Both the position numbers and the translations under genes were made by a program. A DNA stretch of 51,486 nucleotides, from the NCBI RefSeq assembly GCF_000772705.2, contig NZ_JSBW02000012.1:1-51486 (forward strand), written 5' to 3'. How positions within the stretch are numbered: the stretch's first letter is position 1; every line of letters starts with the position of its first letter. The notes below the pieces were generated by a model. It saw only the letters and a program-made list of their open reading frames with translations, ran no database searches and was not told the origin of the DNA. The stretch comes from Xanthomonas vasicola (GTDB lineage: Bacteria; Pseudomonadota; Gammaproteobacteria; Xanthomonadales; Xanthomonadaceae). This document shows, in pieces, positions 1-13,513 of the stretch.

Positions 1-54
1 CACCTGCTTCAGCGTGGCGACAATCTGGCTCTCGGTGAACTTGCTCTTGCGCAT
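1..54 (-). CDS. IS3-family transposase OrfA, N-terminal fragment
   Basis: Eighteen codons beginning MRKSKFTESQIVATLKQV run off the window edge. This opening is typical of OrfA of the IS3 family (IS407-like group), the helix-turn-helix subunit normally fused to OrfB by programmed frameshift. ATG is at 54-52 with AAGGAG just upstream. The rest of the element lies outside the window, so whether it is intact is unknown. Confidence 0.75.
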   Translation of the reverse strand, partial: MRKSKFTESQIVATLKQV

Positions 55-127
55 CGTTGGTCTCCTTGGTGGCTAGTGTGCCGGAGACCTCTAACTATGG
101 ATGGATCAATTTTACGGGGAGTCGACA
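1..127 (-). mobile_element. IS3-family insertion sequence, left end (partial)
   Basis: The minus strand carries a short untranslated lead, an AAGGAG ribosome site and the first 18 codons of a transposase OrfA. The outer end probably lies near 127, where the minus strand reads TGTCGACTCC; IS3-family elements start with TG. Only this end is inside the window, so the second inverted repeat and the target duplication cannot be checked. The boundary at 127 is inferred and could be a few bases off. Confidence 0.7.
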
Positions 128-266
128 ATCTCTTTGGGGGTCTGTCCAAATAGAGAAAAGAGTGGTGCGGTCGATTCCGAGGTGGGCTTTTGAGGATTGG
201 CGTTAAATTCCATAGCCGTACCGCCAATATGCCGGTGCGTCGGTCGCGCGAGTGTTGCTTTTTTTC

Positions 267-295
267 GCCCTGCATGGAGCAGGGCTTTCGTTTTT
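267..295 (+). terminator. Hairpin with U tract, plus-strand direction
   Basis: A perfect 7-bp stem (GCCCTGC / GCAGGGC, loop ATGGA) is followed by TTTCGTTTTT on the plus strand. Read on the minus strand it is followed by A residues, so it should stop transcription coming from the left rather than parE transcription, although it lies just beyond the parE stop. Confidence 0.5.
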
Positions 296-320
296 AGGGC
301 GTCTACAACTCCCGGCGTCC

Positions 321-2210
321 TTAAACTTCCAGCGACGCCAGATCGCCCTTGGCTTCCAGCCACTGCTTGCGGTCGCTTGCGCGCTTTTTGGCCAGCAGCA
401 TGTCCATCAACGAACGCGTCTGCTCGCCATCATCGATGGTCAGCTGCACCAGCCGGCGCGTGTCCGGGTGGATGGTGGATTCGCGCAGCTGCTGCGGATT
501 CATTTCGCCCAGGCCCTTGAAGCGGGTGACGCTGATCTGCCCCTTCATCTTCTCGCGCGCGATCTTGTCCAGCAGCGTGGTCTTTTCTTCTTCGTCCAGC
601 GCGTAGAACACCTGCTTGCCCACGTCCACGCGGAACAGCGGCGGCATCGCGACGAACACGTGGCCGGCGGCCACAAGCGCAGGGAAGTGCTGCAGGAACA
701 GCGCAGTCAGCAGCGTGGCGATGTGCAGGCCGTCGGAGTCGGCGTCGGCCAGGATCACCACCTTGCCGTAGCGCAGCCCGGTGATGTCGTCCTTGCCCGG
801 GTCGCAACCGATCGCGATCGCCAGGTTATGCACTTCCTCGGAGGCCAATACGCTGCCCGAAGCCACTTCCCACGTATTGAGGATCTTGCCGCGCAGCGGC
901 AGGATCGCCTGGAAATCCTTGTCGCGCGCCTGCTTGGCCGAGCCGCCGGCCGAATCGCCTTCGACCAGGAACAGCTCGGTGCGCGACAGATCCTGGCTGA
1001 TGCAATCGGCCAACTTGCCGGGCAGGGCAGGGCCCTGGGTGACCTTCTTGCGGACGATCTGCTTTTCGGTCTTCAAGCGTGCGCTGGCGCGGTCGATGGC
1101 AATCTGCGCAATCTTCTCGCCGATCTCCACGTTCTGATTCAGATACAGGCTGAAGGCATCGTGTGCAGCGCCTTCGATGAAACCGGCGGCCTGGCGCGAG
1201 GACAGACGTTCCTTGGTCTGCCCGGAAAATTGCGGGTCGGTCATCTTCAGGCTGAGCACGAAGGTGACCCGGTCCCACACGTCTTCTGGCGCCAGCTTGA
1301 CGCCGCGCGGCAGCAGATTGCGGAAGTCGCAGAACTCGCGCAGCGCATCGGTCAGGCCCGAGCGCAGGCCGTTGACGTGGGTGCCGTGCTGCGCAGTGGG
1401 GATCAGGTTGACGTAGCTTTCCTGCACCAGCTCGCCTTCCGGCACCCAGGCGGCGGCCCAGTCGACGATCTCTGTGTCTTTTTTCAGGCTACCGACGAAC
1501 AGCTCGGCCGGCAGCATCTCGTGCTCGGCCATCTCGCCTTTCAAGTAATCGCGCAGGCCGTTTTCGAAATACCAGCTGTCCTGCTCGCCGGTGGCTTCGT
1601 CGTGCAGCTTCACGGTCAGGCCGGGGCACAGCACCGCCTTGGCGCGCAGCAGATGCCGCAACGCGCGCACGTTGAATTTCGGCGTATCGAAATACTTGGG
1701 GTCGGCCCAGAACCGCAGCCGCGTGCCGGTGTTCTTCTTGCCGACGGTGCCAACCACTTCCAGTTTGGAAGCAGCATTGCCGTCGCGGAACTCCATGCGG
1801 TGCTCGCTGCCTTCGCGCTTGATGAACAGCTCGACCTTGGTCGACAGCGCGTTGACCACGCTCACGCCCACGCCGTGCAAGCCGCCGGAAAAGGTGTAAT
1901 TGCGGTTGTTGAACTTACCGCCGGCATGCAGCCGGGTCAGGATCAGCTCCACGCCCGGAATCTTCTCTTCCGGATGGATGTCCACCGGCATGCCACGGCC
2001 GTCGTCGGACACCTCGCAGCTGCCGTCCTTATACAAGGTGACTTCGACCTGCTTGGCGTGACCGGCCAGCGCCTCGTCGACCGAGTTATCGATCACTTCC
2101 TGCGCCAGATGGTTCGGGCGCGCAGTGTCCGTGTACATGCCAGGACGGCGTTTGACCGGGTCCAGGCCCGACAGCACTTCAATATCGGCGGCGTTATAAC
2201 GGGTGTTCAT
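321..2210 (-). CDS. parE: DNA topoisomerase IV subunit B
   Basis: The 629-residue ATPase subunit of topoisomerase IV, which with ParC decatenates daughter chromosomes. The GHKL ATPase domain is at the N-terminus: E38/N42 in EVIDNSVDEA, DDGRGMP near 69-75 and the lid GGLHGVGVS near 109-117. The TOPRIM domain shows EGDSAGG at 417-423 and a later DADSDG motif. The length (about 630 aa) and the lack of the GyrB-specific insertion favour ParE over GyrB. The ATG at 2210 gives the usual start MNTRYNAADIEVL; an in-frame ATG five codons upstream is less likely. It is transcribed alone here, with the IS end about 190 bp past its stop. Confidence 0.95.
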   Translation of the reverse strand: MNTRYNAADIEVLSGLDPVKRRPGMYTDTARPNHLAQEVIDNSVDEALAGHAKQVEVTLYKDGSCEVSDDGRGMPVDIHPEEKIPGVELILTRLHAGGKFNNRNYTFSGGLHGVGVSVVNALSTKVELFIKREGSEHRMEFRDGNAASKLEVVGTVGKKNTGTRLRFWADPKYFDTPKFNVRALRHLLRAKAVLCPGLTVKLHDEATGEQDSWYFENGLRDYLKGEMAEHEMLPAELFVGSLKKDTEIVDWAAAWVPEGELVQESYVNLIPTAQHGTHVNGLRSGLTDALREFCDFRNLLPRGVKLAPEDVWDRVTFVLSLKMTDPQFSGQTKERLSSRQAAGFIEGAAHDAFSLYLNQNVEIGEKIAQIAIDRASARLKTEKQIVRKKVTQGPALPGKLADCISQDLSRTELFLVEGDSAGGSAKQARDKDFQAILPLRGKILNTWEVASGSVLASEEVHNLAIAIGCDPGKDDITGLRYGKVVILADADSDGLHIATLLTALFLQHFPALVAAGHVFVAMPPLFRVDVGKQVFYALDEEEKTTLLDKIAREKMKGQISVTRFKGLGEMNPQQLRESTIHPDTRRLVQLTIDDGEQTRSLMDMLLAKKRASDRKQWLEAKGDLASLEV

Positions 2211-2373
2211 GCATCTCGTTGGCACGTGAAACGACGCGCAGTGTGGGGGCTGGGACGATTTTTTGCACGCGACAGGCGTTCAGTGCAGGGCTGGGTGCCA
2301 CTGGATACCCTGGCGTTGGTTTCGGAACCAAACGTCCCCACCTGAGGATGTCACCGAAGCTAAAGAGGACGCC

Positions 2374-2616
2374 ATGAAGTTCAAGCATATCCTGATGCTC
2401 ACCCTCGGTGCGGCCGCAGTCGCAGCGCTTCCCGCCATGGCCCAGGCCGCTCCGCAGCAGACCGGGCAGGGCGCCACCGCGCAAAAAGCAGGCGACGCGA
2501 AGGCCAAGAGCGAAGCCGAGCGCAAGGCCGAACGCCGTGCCGCTGCTGCCGCGCAGAAGCCCAAGAGCGACGTGTCACCGCGCGAGGAAGAGGAAGAAGA
2601 GAAGCCGGCGCGCTGA
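2374..2616 (+). CDS. Small secreted Ala/Lys/Glu-rich protein, unknown function
   Basis: 80 residues. The N-terminus (MKFKHILMLTLG...) is a clear Sec signal peptide with a hydrophobic core and a probable cleavage after AQA at about residue 25. The mature part of about 55 residues is low-complexity, with alternating Ala, Lys, Glu and Arg (KSEAERKAERRAAAAAQKPK) and a run of glutamates near the end, so it is probably disordered or helical and periplasmic. No family is recognised. The ATG at 2374 follows AGAGGA. A stem-loop lies just past the stop, so it is probably a single-gene unit between parE and pyrG. Confidence 0.75.
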   Translation: MKFKHILMLTLGAAAVAALPAMAQAAPQQTGQGATAQKAGDAKAKSEAERKAERRAAAAAQKPKSDVSPREEEEEEKPAR

Positions 2617-2640
2617 TTCTGCGCATCGATTGAGTGACAC

Positions 2641-2672
2641 GCAGACGCCCTGGCTCCGGCCGGGGCGTCTGC
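2641..2672 (+). terminator. Stem-loop between small secreted protein and pyrG
   Basis: A 10-bp perfect inverted repeat (GCAGACGCCC / GGGCGTCTGC) with a 12-base GC-rich loop begins 24 bases after the small gene's stop. There is only a weak T run after it (ATTTG), so it is called as a probable terminator by position and symmetry. Confidence 0.6.
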
Positions 2673-2759
2673 ATTTGCGGCTCGCGCAGCATGCACTTTT
2701 TCAGCGTGGAATGACTTGGCCGCCACGCAACCCTTGGGCATTCGCCCGTCAACCGCTAA

Positions 2760-4952
<2,193 letters not shown>

Positions 4953-4966
<14 letters not shown>

Positions 4967-5779
4967 CTTTGAAGTTGGCCTGGATCAGCCGTTGTTCCTG
5001 ATCGCCGGCCCCTGCGTGATCGAGTCGATGCAGCTGCAGCTCGACGTGGCCGGCAAGCTCAAGGAAATCACCGGCAAGCTCGGTGTCAACTTCATTTTCA
5101 AGTCGAGTTTCGACAAGGCCAACCGCACCTCCGGTACCAGCTTCCGTGGCCCGGGCCTGGAAGAGGGCCTGAAGGTGCTGGATGCGGTGAAGCAGCAGAT
5201 CGGCGTGCCGGTGCTCACCGACGTCCACGAATACACCCCGATGAATGAGGTCGCGGCCGTCGTCGACGTGCTGCAGACCCCGGCATTTCTGGTGCGCCAG
5301 ACCGACTTCATCAAGAACGTCTGCGCCGCCGGCAAGCCGGTCAATATCAAAAAGGGTCAGTTCCTGGCACCGTGGGACATGAAGCCGGTGGTGGACAAGG
5401 CCAAGTCGACCGGCAACGAGCAGATCATGGTCTGCGAGCGTGGTGCCTCGTTCGGCTACAACAATTTGGTCAGCGACATGCGCTCGCTGAGCGTCATGCG
5501 CGACACCGGCTGCCCGGTGGTGTTCGATGCCACCCATTCGGTGCAGTTGCCGGGCGGGCAGGGCAGCAGCTCCGGTGGCCAGCGCGAGTTCGTGCCGGTG
5601 CTGGCGCGTGCGGCGGTGGCGGTCGGTATTTCCGGCCTGTTTGCCGAGACCCACCCGGATCCGTCCAAGGCGCTGTCCGATGGCCCTAACGCGTGGCCGC
5701 TGGATCGCATGGAAGAACTGCTCGAAACCCTGATGGAACTGGATGCCGTCACCAAGAAGCACGGGTTCGCGCGCTTCGC

Positions 5780-5783
<4 letters not shown>
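4953..5783 (+). CDS. kdsA: 3-deoxy-8-phosphooctulonate synthase (KDO8P synthase)
   Basis: 276 residues, family length. It condenses phosphoenolpyruvate with arabinose 5-phosphate to KDO 8-phosphate, a precursor of the LPS inner core. Visible family motifs are [12 protein letters not shown] near the N-terminus, KSSFDKANR, and [11 protein letters not shown] with [14 protein letters not shown] toward the C-terminus. The ATG at 4953 follows GGTGGAA; the gene overlaps the 3' end of the acetyltransferase (stop 4966) by 14 bases. Its own stop overlaps the following small membrane gene (ATGA). Confidence 0.96.
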
Positions 5784-7559
<1,776 letters not shown>

Positions 7560-7562
7560 GAC

Positions 7563-7928
7563 GTGCGTAACTGGCGCTGGCTACTGCTGGTGCTGGCGGT
7601 ATTGCTGGCTTGGCTGCAGTACCGCTTCTGGTTCGGGCCTGGGAATTCTGGCGAAGTCATGATGCTGGAAGCCCAGGTCGCGCATCAGACACAGGACAAC
7701 GAAGGTCTGCGCCAACGCAACCAGGCGTTGGCAGCAGAAGTCAAGGACTTGAAGGATGGCGAGGCGGCAATCGAAGAGCGTGCACGCAGCGAGTTGGGCA
7801 TGATCAAGCCGGGCGAAACGTTTTATCGCGTGGTCGAAGATGCGCCATTGCCGTCACCTGCATCGCCTGAAACAGCGGCTCCCGCACAGCAAACGCCTGC
7901 CTCCACCGATCCGGTGGATCACCCATGA
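7563..7928 (+). CDS. ftsB: Cell division protein FtsB
   Basis: 121 residues starting at GTG 7563, three bases after eno. One N-terminal membrane segment (residues about 4-20, [20 protein letters not shown]) is followed by a coiled coil (about 33-75, heptad-like [18 protein letters not shown]) and the FtsB/DivIC-type end [18 protein letters not shown]. In the divisome it bridges FtsL and FtsQ in the periplasm. A proline/alanine-rich C-terminal tail makes it longer than the E. coli protein. The stop overlaps the ispD start (ATGA). Confidence 0.92.
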   Translation: MRNWRWLLLVLAVLLAWLQYRFWFGPGNSGEVMMLEAQVAHQTQDNEGLRQRNQALAAEVKDLKDGEAAIEERARSELGMIKPGETFYRVVEDAPLPSPASPETAAPAQQTPASTDPVDHP

Positions 7929-8734
7929 CCGGTTCAATCTGGGCAATCGTGCCGGCCGCAGGGCGCGGCACGCGTTTTGGCGGTCCGCTGCCCAAACAAT
8001 ATCTGCAGGCCGGCGCTCAGCCCTTGATGGCGTACACGCTGGCGGCATTGGCCGCGCATCCGGCGCTGGCCGGCATCATGGTGGCGATCGCCCCCGGCGA
8101 TGCCGATTGGCCGGGCTGGACCGCGGTGCAGGCCAAGCCGGTGCTCACCTGCCTGGGTGGCGCAACGCGTGCTGCCTCGGTGCTGGCTGGCTTGCTGGCC
8201 TTGCCTGAGAGCGTGCGTGCCGACGATTTCGTGCTGGTGCACGATGCCGCACGGCCGAATCTGGCCCTGGCCGATCTGGACCGCCTGCTGGAAATCGGCC
8301 GCGGCGACCCGGTCGGCGCAATCCTGGCCGCACCTGTACGCGACACGCTCAAACGTGCCGGCGACGATGGCGGCATCGACGGCACCGAACCGCGCGAGCG
8401 TCTGTGGCGTGCACTCACGCCGCAGTTGTTTCGCCGGCATCAACTGATCCGCGGACTCACCGAAGCCTCGGCGGCCGGTGTGGACGTCACCGATGAGGCG
8501 ATGGCGATGGAACGGATGGGGCTGCGCCCATTGCTGGTGGAAGGCGCCGAAGACAACTTCAAGGTGACCACGCCGGCGGATCTGGCGCGCTTCGAATTCG
8601 AATTGGCACGCCGCGGCATTACGGTCGACGCCGATGCGCTGGATGCGCAGGCCGACGATGCGCCGACCAATGCGCGCGACGCTGCAGCGCAGCTCACCAC
8701 AGTCGGTCACGGCAACGGCAACGACGCCACTTAA
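7925..8734 (+). CDS. ispD: 2-C-methyl-D-erythritol 4-phosphate cytidylyltransferase
   Basis: 269 residues, with a C-terminal extension of about 30 residues beyond the usual length. It joins CTP to methylerythritol phosphate in the non-mevalonate isoprenoid pathway. The nucleotide-binding loop is [17 protein letters not shown] at the N-terminus. VHDAARPN, the TPQLFRR segment and the [17 protein letters not shown] ending are all family hallmarks. It overlaps ftsB by four bases and precedes ispF by 16 bases, the conserved ftsB-ispD-ispF order. Confidence 0.95.
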   Translation: MTGSIWAIVPAAGRGTRFGGPLPKQYLQAGAQPLMAYTLAALAAHPALAGIMVAIAPGDADWPGWTAVQAKPVLTCLGGATRAASVLAGLLALPESVRADDFVLVHDAARPNLALADLDRLLEIGRGDPVGAILAAPVRDTLKRAGDDGGIDGTEPRERLWRALTPQLFRRHQLIRGLTEASAAGVDVTDEAMAMERMGLRPLLVEGAEDNFKVTTPADLARFEFELARRGITVDADALDAQADDAPTNARDAAAQLTTVGHGNGNDAT

Positions 8735-8750
8735 CAACGACAGGCTCTCC

Positions 8751-9242
8751 ATGTCCTTCAATTTCCGAATCGGCCAAGGCTACGACGTGCATGCGTTCGG
8801 CCCTGGTGACCATGTGATGCTCGGTGGCGTGCGCGTGACGCACAGCCATGGCGTGCTCGCGCATAGCGATGGCGATGTGGTGTTGCACGCACTTTGCGAT
8901 GCGATGCTGGGCGCGCTGGCGCTGGGTGACATCGGCCGGCATTTTCCGCCGTCCGACGAACGCTGGAAGGACGCCGACAGCGCGCAGTTCCTGCAGCATT
9001 GCGATAGCTTGCTGCGCGAGCGCGGCTGGCGCGTCGGCAATGCCGACATCACCGTGATCTGCGAGCGGCCCAAGGTCGGTCCGCATGCGGTGGCCATGCG
9101 CGAACGCATCGCCGGCCTGTTGGCGATCGAGCTGGACGCGGTCAGCGTCAAGGCCACCACGAGCGAACAATTGGGCTTCACCGGTCGCGGCGAAGGCATT
9201 GCCGCACAGGCCGCAGTACTGCTGGGCAGGATCGCTGCATAA
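8751..9242 (+). CDS. ispF: 2-C-methyl-D-erythritol 2,4-cyclodiphosphate synthase
   Basis: 163 residues, family length. It cyclises CDP-methylerythritol 2-phosphate with loss of CMP. Metal ligands are D12 and H14 (GYDVHAF) and H46 ([14 protein letters not shown]). [19 protein letters not shown] forms the conserved C-terminal part. The ATG at 8751 gives the standard start. ispD and ispF are separate genes here, not the fused IspDF. Confidence 0.96.
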   Translation: MSFNFRIGQGYDVHAFGPGDHVMLGGVRVTHSHGVLAHSDGDVVLHALCDAMLGALALGDIGRHFPPSDERWKDADSAQFLQHCDSLLRERGWRVGNADITVICERPKVGPHAVAMRERIAGLLAIELDAVSVKATTSEQLGFTGRGEGIAAQAAVLLGRIAA

Positions 9243-9361
9243 GCTGCAGCAACACACGCACCGCTGCGCGCCGGGACCGGCGCTGATACAGCGAGATGTA
9301 ATCATCACGCCGAGCGATTCGGCGCACAGCGCGCCACCTCCGGCGCGAAGGCGGCCACACC

Positions 9362-10471
9362 ATGAGCGAGACCTCTTTGCTGCCACGTGCGCATGGCGCT
9401 GCCGTGCTCAGCGCGGCAATGCGCAGCACGCCGGACGACTTTCAGGTCGACGAACTCCCGGCATTCGAGCCATCCGGTGAAGGTGAGCATTTGCTGCTCA
9501 CCGTGCGCAAGCGAGGTCAGAACACCGCCTATATCGCCAAAAAGCTCGCGCACTGGGCCGGCATCGCCGAAATGGGCGTCAGTTATGCAGGTTTGAAAGA
9601 TCGCCATGCAGTGACCACCCAGCGCTTCAGTGTGCATCTGCCCAAGCGCATCGCGCCGTATATCGCCGCGCTGGATGACGCCGAGATGCAGGTGGTCGAT
9701 AGCACCTGGCACAACCGCAAGCTGCAACGCGGTGCGCTGCATGGGAACCGTTTTGTGTTGACGCTGCGCCAGGTACAGGGCGAACGCGATGCGGTCGATC
9801 ACCGCTTGCAGGCGATCGCCGCACGCGGCATTCCGAATTGGTTTGGCGAACAACGCTTCGGTCGCGATGGCGGCAACGTGGCGGGCGCGTTGGCGATGTT
9901 CGGCTATACGCAAGCTGCCGACGGCACATTGGCGCCGGCGCCAACATCCAAGCGGCGGCTGCGCAACGATCAGCGCTCGATGCTGCTGTCGGCGGCGCGC
10001 TCGGCCTTGTTCAATCGTGTCCTCGCTGCACGGGTGGCGCAGGGCAGCTGGGATAGGGCGCTGGAGGGCGAGGCATGGATGCTGGACGGCTCGCGCAGCG
10101 TCTTCGGCCCGGAGCCGTGGAGCGATGTGCTGGCCGAGCGCCTGGCGCGTTTCGATATTCATTCCAGTGGCCCGTTGTGGGGCGTTGGTGATTTGCGTTC
10201 GACCGATCAGGCCGCAACGGTGGAGCAGGGCGCGTTGTCCGATCCGCAATCTGAAGCGCTGCGCCAAGGCCTGGAAGCAGCAGGGCTGAAGCAGGAACGC
10301 CGCGCGCTGCGTTTGCGTCCACAAGGCCTGGACTATCGATGGCTGGAGGCGCAGACCCTGCAATTGGAGTTCGCGCTGCCGCCTGGTTGTTATGCCACCG
10401 CGGTGCTGTGGGAATTGGGTGAGGTCACCGACGCAGGCCGTTTCAACGTCGGTGTGCGTTCTGACGAGTGA
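9362..10471 (+). CDS. truD: tRNA pseudouridine(13) synthase TruD
   Basis: 369 residues. It makes pseudouridine at position 13 of tRNA-Glu. The catalytic aspartate is D80 in [11 protein letters not shown], the same number as in E. coli. The N-terminal [10 protein letters not shown] and the internal [17 protein letters not shown] are TruD signatures. It starts at ATG 9362, 119 bp after ispF, and keeps the ispF-truD-surE neighbourhood, although an inverted Smr gene now separates it from surE. Confidence 0.94.
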   Translation: MSETSLLPRAHGAAVLSAAMRSTPDDFQVDELPAFEPSGEGEHLLLTVRKRGQNTAYIAKKLAHWAGIAEMGVSYAGLKDRHAVTTQRFSVHLPKRIAPYIAALDDAEMQVVDSTWHNRKLQRGALHGNRFVLTLRQVQGERDAVDHRLQAIAARGIPNWFGEQRFGRDGGNVAGALAMFGYTQAADGTLAPAPTSKRRLRNDQRSMLLSAARSALFNRVLAARVAQGSWDRALEGEAWMLDGSRSVFGPEPWSDVLAERLARFDIHSSGPLWGVGDLRSTDQAATVEQGALSDPQSEALRQGLEAAGLKQERRALRLRPQGLDYRWLEAQTLQLEFALPPGCYATAVLWELGEVTDAGRFNVGVRSDE

Positions 10472-10787
10472 CTGCGTGCGGCCACCGGTCGGTCGCATTG
10501 CACAGCGTCGATCGCGATCTAATGCCGTTGCTCGCGTAGGAGCGGCCTTGGCCGCGACGGGTGCCATCGTGAGGCGGATAGCAGCGGCACTGACCAGGCT
10601 TCAACGGTACAAGGTTGCCAAACACTCATCACCTCGCGTCGCGGCCGCCCACACGTGCCAGACGTTCCCGTCAACGCATCAACGCGTGCAGTTGCAATTC
10701 AACGCCGCGAGTCATGCGCTCGCCGCAATCCGCCTAGGTTGCAATAGATAGGGATGGCGGTTGCGTTTTTGGGGACACAACCACTTG
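10472..10787. other. Intergenic region truD / Smr gene (316 bp)
   Basis: A convergent region with no credible gene. It contains a short palindromic GGAGCGGCC..GGCCGCGA repeat near its left end and otherwise mixed-composition DNA. No clear U-tract terminator was seen for either flanking gene. Confidence 0.6.
10535..10561. repeat. REP-like palindromic element
   Basis: The sequence GTAGGAGCGGCCTTGGCCGC followed by GACGGG contains the inverted repeat GCGGCC-TT-GGCCGC. This matches the GTAGGAGCGGCTT.AGCCGCGAC type of dispersed intergenic palindrome common in Xanthomonas, Stenotrophomonas and Pseudomonas. Only one copy was noticed in this window. Confidence 0.55.
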
Positions 10788-11327
10788 TTATCGCCGCGCC
10801 AGCAACACCAGCAGCGCCCCGGTGCCGCCCTGCGTCGGCGGCGCCGAATGAAACGCCAGCACATCGTTGCGTTGGCGCAGCAGCCGGTCCATCAGGTTCT
10901 TCAACACAGGCGCACCGTTGTCGGACTGCAGGCCCTTGCCGTGGATGATGCGCACGCAACCATGTTCGTGCGCATGCGCTTCCAGCAGGAATTGGCGCAG
11001 CAGCGATTCGGCCTGAGCGGCGGTGGCGCCGTGTAGATCCAGTTCGTCCTGCACCGAAAATTGCCCGCGCTTGAGCCGCTGAAACAATCGCGTAGGAAGA
11101 TTCTCGCGCCGATAGCTGGCGGTATCGCCCGCTTCCAGCGGCGCGCTGTCGCGCAACAGCCGCGCAAATTCTGTGTGCGCTTCGGCATCGTCGCGCTCGG
11201 CCATGCGCGCGCGCGGTTTGGGGCGCGGCTTGGCATTGGCCGGTGGGTCGACTTCACGAATCGGCTTGACCGCGCCGATCGCTGCGCGGAACAACGCGGC
11301 GTCGTCTTCGTCTTCAGGATGCGACAT
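10788..11327 (-). CDS. Smr-domain protein
   Basis: 179 residues. The N-terminal half is charged and proline/arginine-rich ([15 protein letters not shown]). The C-terminal Smr (MutS2 C-terminal-like) domain carries [14 protein letters not shown] and IIHGKGLQS, the DLHG and HGKG motifs of Smr nucleases. Stand-alone Smr proteins of this type have been linked to nicking DNA or cleaving mRNA at stalled ribosomes (E. coli SmrB); which applies here is not known. The start at ATG 11327 was chosen because upstream codons are not family-like. It lies inverted between truD and surE. Confidence 0.85.
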   Translation of the reverse strand: MSHPEDEDDAALFRAAIGAVKPIREVDPPANAKPRPKPRARMAERDDAEAHTEFARLLRDSAPLEAGDTASYRRENLPTRLFQRLKRGQFSVQDELDLHGATAAQAESLLRQFLLEAHAHEHGCVRIIHGKGLQSDNGAPVLKNLMDRLLRQRNDVLAFHSAPPTQGGTGALLVLLARR

Positions 11328-11426
11328 CCGCACAGCGTACCCGGTCCAAGCGCAGACGCACGCGAAGATCAAGCGCGAAGGCGCGGGACGCATCCGGTAT
11401 CATGGCCCGGTTTTCCGAGGAGTCTC

Positions 11427-12206
11427 ATGCGCGTACTGGTTAGCAACGACGACGGTGTCGACGCCCCCGGCATCCAGCTATTGGCCGAGGCGCTGCGGCA
11501 TGCCGGTCATGAAGTGATGGTGGTCGCGCCTGATCGCGACCGCTCCGGTGCCAGCAATTCGCTGACGCTGGATGTGCCGATCCGCACCCGCCGCATCGAC
11601 GCGCAGACCTGCGCCGTGGCCGGCACACCGACCGACTGCGTGCATCTGGCACTCACCGGCATGCTCGATTACGACCCTGACATCGTGGTCTCCGGCATCA
11701 ATAACTCGGCCAATCTGGGCGACGACGTGATCTATTCGGGCACCGTGTCTGCCGCAATGGAAGGCCGCTTCCTGGGCTTGCCGGCGGTGGCGGTCTCGTT
11801 GGTCACGCGCAACCACCAAGCGCATCACTACGACACCGCCGCGCGCGCTGCGGTGGAAATCGTGGCGCGGCTCAAGGCCGATCCGTTGCCCGCCGACACT
11901 ATTCTGAACGTCAACGTGCCGGATCTGGCGTGGTCGGATGTGCTCGGTTTCGAAGTCACCCGTCTCGGCAATCGTCATCGCTCCGAACCCTGTGTGCCGC
12001 AACGCGATCCGCGCGGCCGCACCGTGTATTGGATCGGCCCTGCCGGTCCGGAGCAGGACGCAGGCGCCGGCACCGATTTCCACGCCGTGCGCACCGGGCA
12101 TATTTCGATTACCCCGATCCATGTCGATCTCACCCGCTACCAGGCGCTGGAGACCGTTGCTGGTTGGGTAGGCGGGCTGACCGCAGCGCTGGACGGCCCG
12201 GCATGA
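11427..12206 (+). CDS. surE: 5'/3'-nucleotidase SurE
   Basis: 259 residues. A metal-dependent phosphatase of nucleoside monophosphates associated with stationary-phase survival. It begins [16 protein letters not shown] with D8/D9 as metal ligands. [19 protein letters not shown] and [21 protein letters not shown] are the family signatures. A CGAGGAGT ribosome site precedes ATG 11427. Its stop overlaps the pcm start, the conserved surE-pcm pair. Confidence 0.96.
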   Translation: MRVLVSNDDGVDAPGIQLLAEALRHAGHEVMVVAPDRDRSGASNSLTLDVPIRTRRIDAQTCAVAGTPTDCVHLALTGMLDYDPDIVVSGINNSANLGDDVIYSGTVSAAMEGRFLGLPAVAVSLVTRNHQAHHYDTAARAAVEIVARLKADPLPADTILNVNVPDLAWSDVLGFEVTRLGNRHRSEPCVPQRDPRGRTVYWIGPAGPEQDAGAGTDFHAVRTGHISITPIHVDLTRYQALETVAGWVGGLTAALDGPA

Positions 12207-12880
12207 CGCCGAGGCTGCGCCTGCAACCAGAATCGGTCGGCATCGGCATGACCTCGCAGCGCGTGCGCGACCGCCTGGTCGAGCGGCTGCGCGAGGCCGG
12301 CATCCAGGACGAGGCCACCCTCAACGCGATGCGCACCGTGCCGCGGCACTTGTTTATCGACGAAGCGCTGGCCTCACGCGCCTACGAGGACACCGCGCTG
12401 CCGATCGGCCACGGCCAGACCATCTCCCAGCCGTGGGTGGTGGCGCGCATGACCGAAGCAGTGCTGCAGGTGGCGCCGACCAAGGTGCTTGAAGTGGGCA
12501 CCGGCTCCGGTTACCAGGGCGCCATCCTGGCTGCATTGGGGCTGGAGGTGTACACCGTCGAGCGCATCGGTGACCTGTTGCGGCAGGCGCGCAAGCGCTT
12601 CCGGCATCTGGGCATGAATGTGCGCAGCAAGCACGACGACGGCCGCATTGGCTGGCCCGAGCATGGCCCCTACGACGCCATCGTGGTGACCGCCGCGGCA
12701 CCGGCGTTGGTCGATGCGCTGGTCGATCAACTCGCCGTTGGCGGGCGCCTGGTCGCGCCGGTCGGTGGTGCTTCCTCGCAATCGTTGGTGCAACTCACCC
12801 GCGCGGCCGATGGCGCAATCGAACAACAGGTTCTGGCGCCGGTCACGTTCGTTCCGCTGTTGTCGGGCATGCTGGATTGA
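12203..12880 (+). CDS. pcm: Protein-L-isoaspartate O-methyltransferase
   Basis: 225 residues. It methylates isoaspartyl residues of aged proteins using S-adenosylmethionine, beginning their repair. Visible are RHLFIDEAL, the substrate motif [16 protein letters not shown] and the SAM-binding glycine loop [13 protein letters not shown]. The start ATG overlaps the surE stop (ATGA), so translation is probably coupled. Confidence 0.95.
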   Translation: MTPRLRLQPESVGIGMTSQRVRDRLVERLREAGIQDEATLNAMRTVPRHLFIDEALASRAYEDTALPIGHGQTISQPWVVARMTEAVLQVAPTKVLEVGTGSGYQGAILAALGLEVYTVERIGDLLRQARKRFRHLGMNVRSKHDDGRIGWPEHGPYDAIVVTAAAPALVDALVDQLAVGGRLVAPVGGASSQSLVQLTRAADGAIEQQVLAPVTFVPLLSGMLD

Positions 12881-12898
12881 ATCCATGAGAGTTTCTCG

Positions 12899-13513
12899 AT
12901 GAAGATTTTTGGGCCGTTGTACGACGTGGCCATCCGTTGGTCGCGCCATCGCCGCGCACCCGCGCTGCTGACCGGCCTCAGCTTCGTGGAGGGTTTCATC
13001 TTCCCGGTGCCGCCGGAAGTGATGCTGGCACCGATGTCGCTGGCCGAGCCCAAGCGCTCGTTGTGGTTCGCCACCTTGAGCCTGCTGGGCTCGATCTGCG
13101 GCGCACTGGTCGGTTATCTGCTCGGCCATTTCGCGTTTGCGGCGTTGCAGCCGTTGATCGAATGGCTGGGCTGGAGTGCGAAGATCCAGCAGCAGATCGA
13201 AACGCTGCGCACGCTGGTCGCCGATTCGCCGTGGAAGGCATTTTGGGCCCTGGTGTTGGTTGGCTTCACCCCGATTCCGCTGAAAATCTTTACCTGGGCT
13301 TCGGGCGTGGTCGGCGTGCCGATCCTGCCGTTCATCGCAAGCATGTTGGTTGGACGCGGCAAGCGCGTGTACCTGGTTGCCGGTGCGATCCGCTTGGGCG
13401 GAGCGCGTGCCGAAGCGGCGCTGCATCGCTGGATCGAGCCGCTGGGCTGGGTTGCGATGGCGGTGCTGGCGGTAGGTGCAGGGTGGCTGGTGTGGAAGAC
13501 AACGAACGGATGA
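12899..13513 (+). CDS. DedA/VTT-family membrane protein (YqaA-like)
   Basis: 204 residues with three to four hydrophobic segments and the VTT/SNARE-associated pattern: FVEGFIFPVPPEVMLAPM near the N-terminus, GSICGALVGYLLGHFAF, and a later FTPIPLKIFTWASGVVGV re-entrant-like stretch. DedA-related proteins act in membrane lipid translocation or homeostasis; the precise substrate is unknown. It lies 18 bases after pcm and overlaps the nlpD start (ATGA), so it belongs to the surE-pcm-nlpD unit. In E. coli pcm is followed directly by nlpD. Confidence 0.87.
   Translation: MKIFGPLYDVAIRWSRHRRAPALLTGLSFVEGFIFPVPPEVMLAPMSLAEPKRSLWFATLSLLGSICGALVGYLLGHFAFAALQPLIEWLGWSAKIQQQIETLRTLVADSPWKAFWALVLVGFTPIPLKIFTWASGVVGVPILPFIASMLVGRGKRVYLVAGAIRLGGARAEAALHRWIEPLGWVAMAVLAVGAGWLVWKTTNG

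Noticed and set aside
252..2345. A 697-codon plus-strand open frame covering parE
   Set aside because: It is the antisense shadow of parE in high-GC DNA; it has no recognisable domain and parE is unmistakable.
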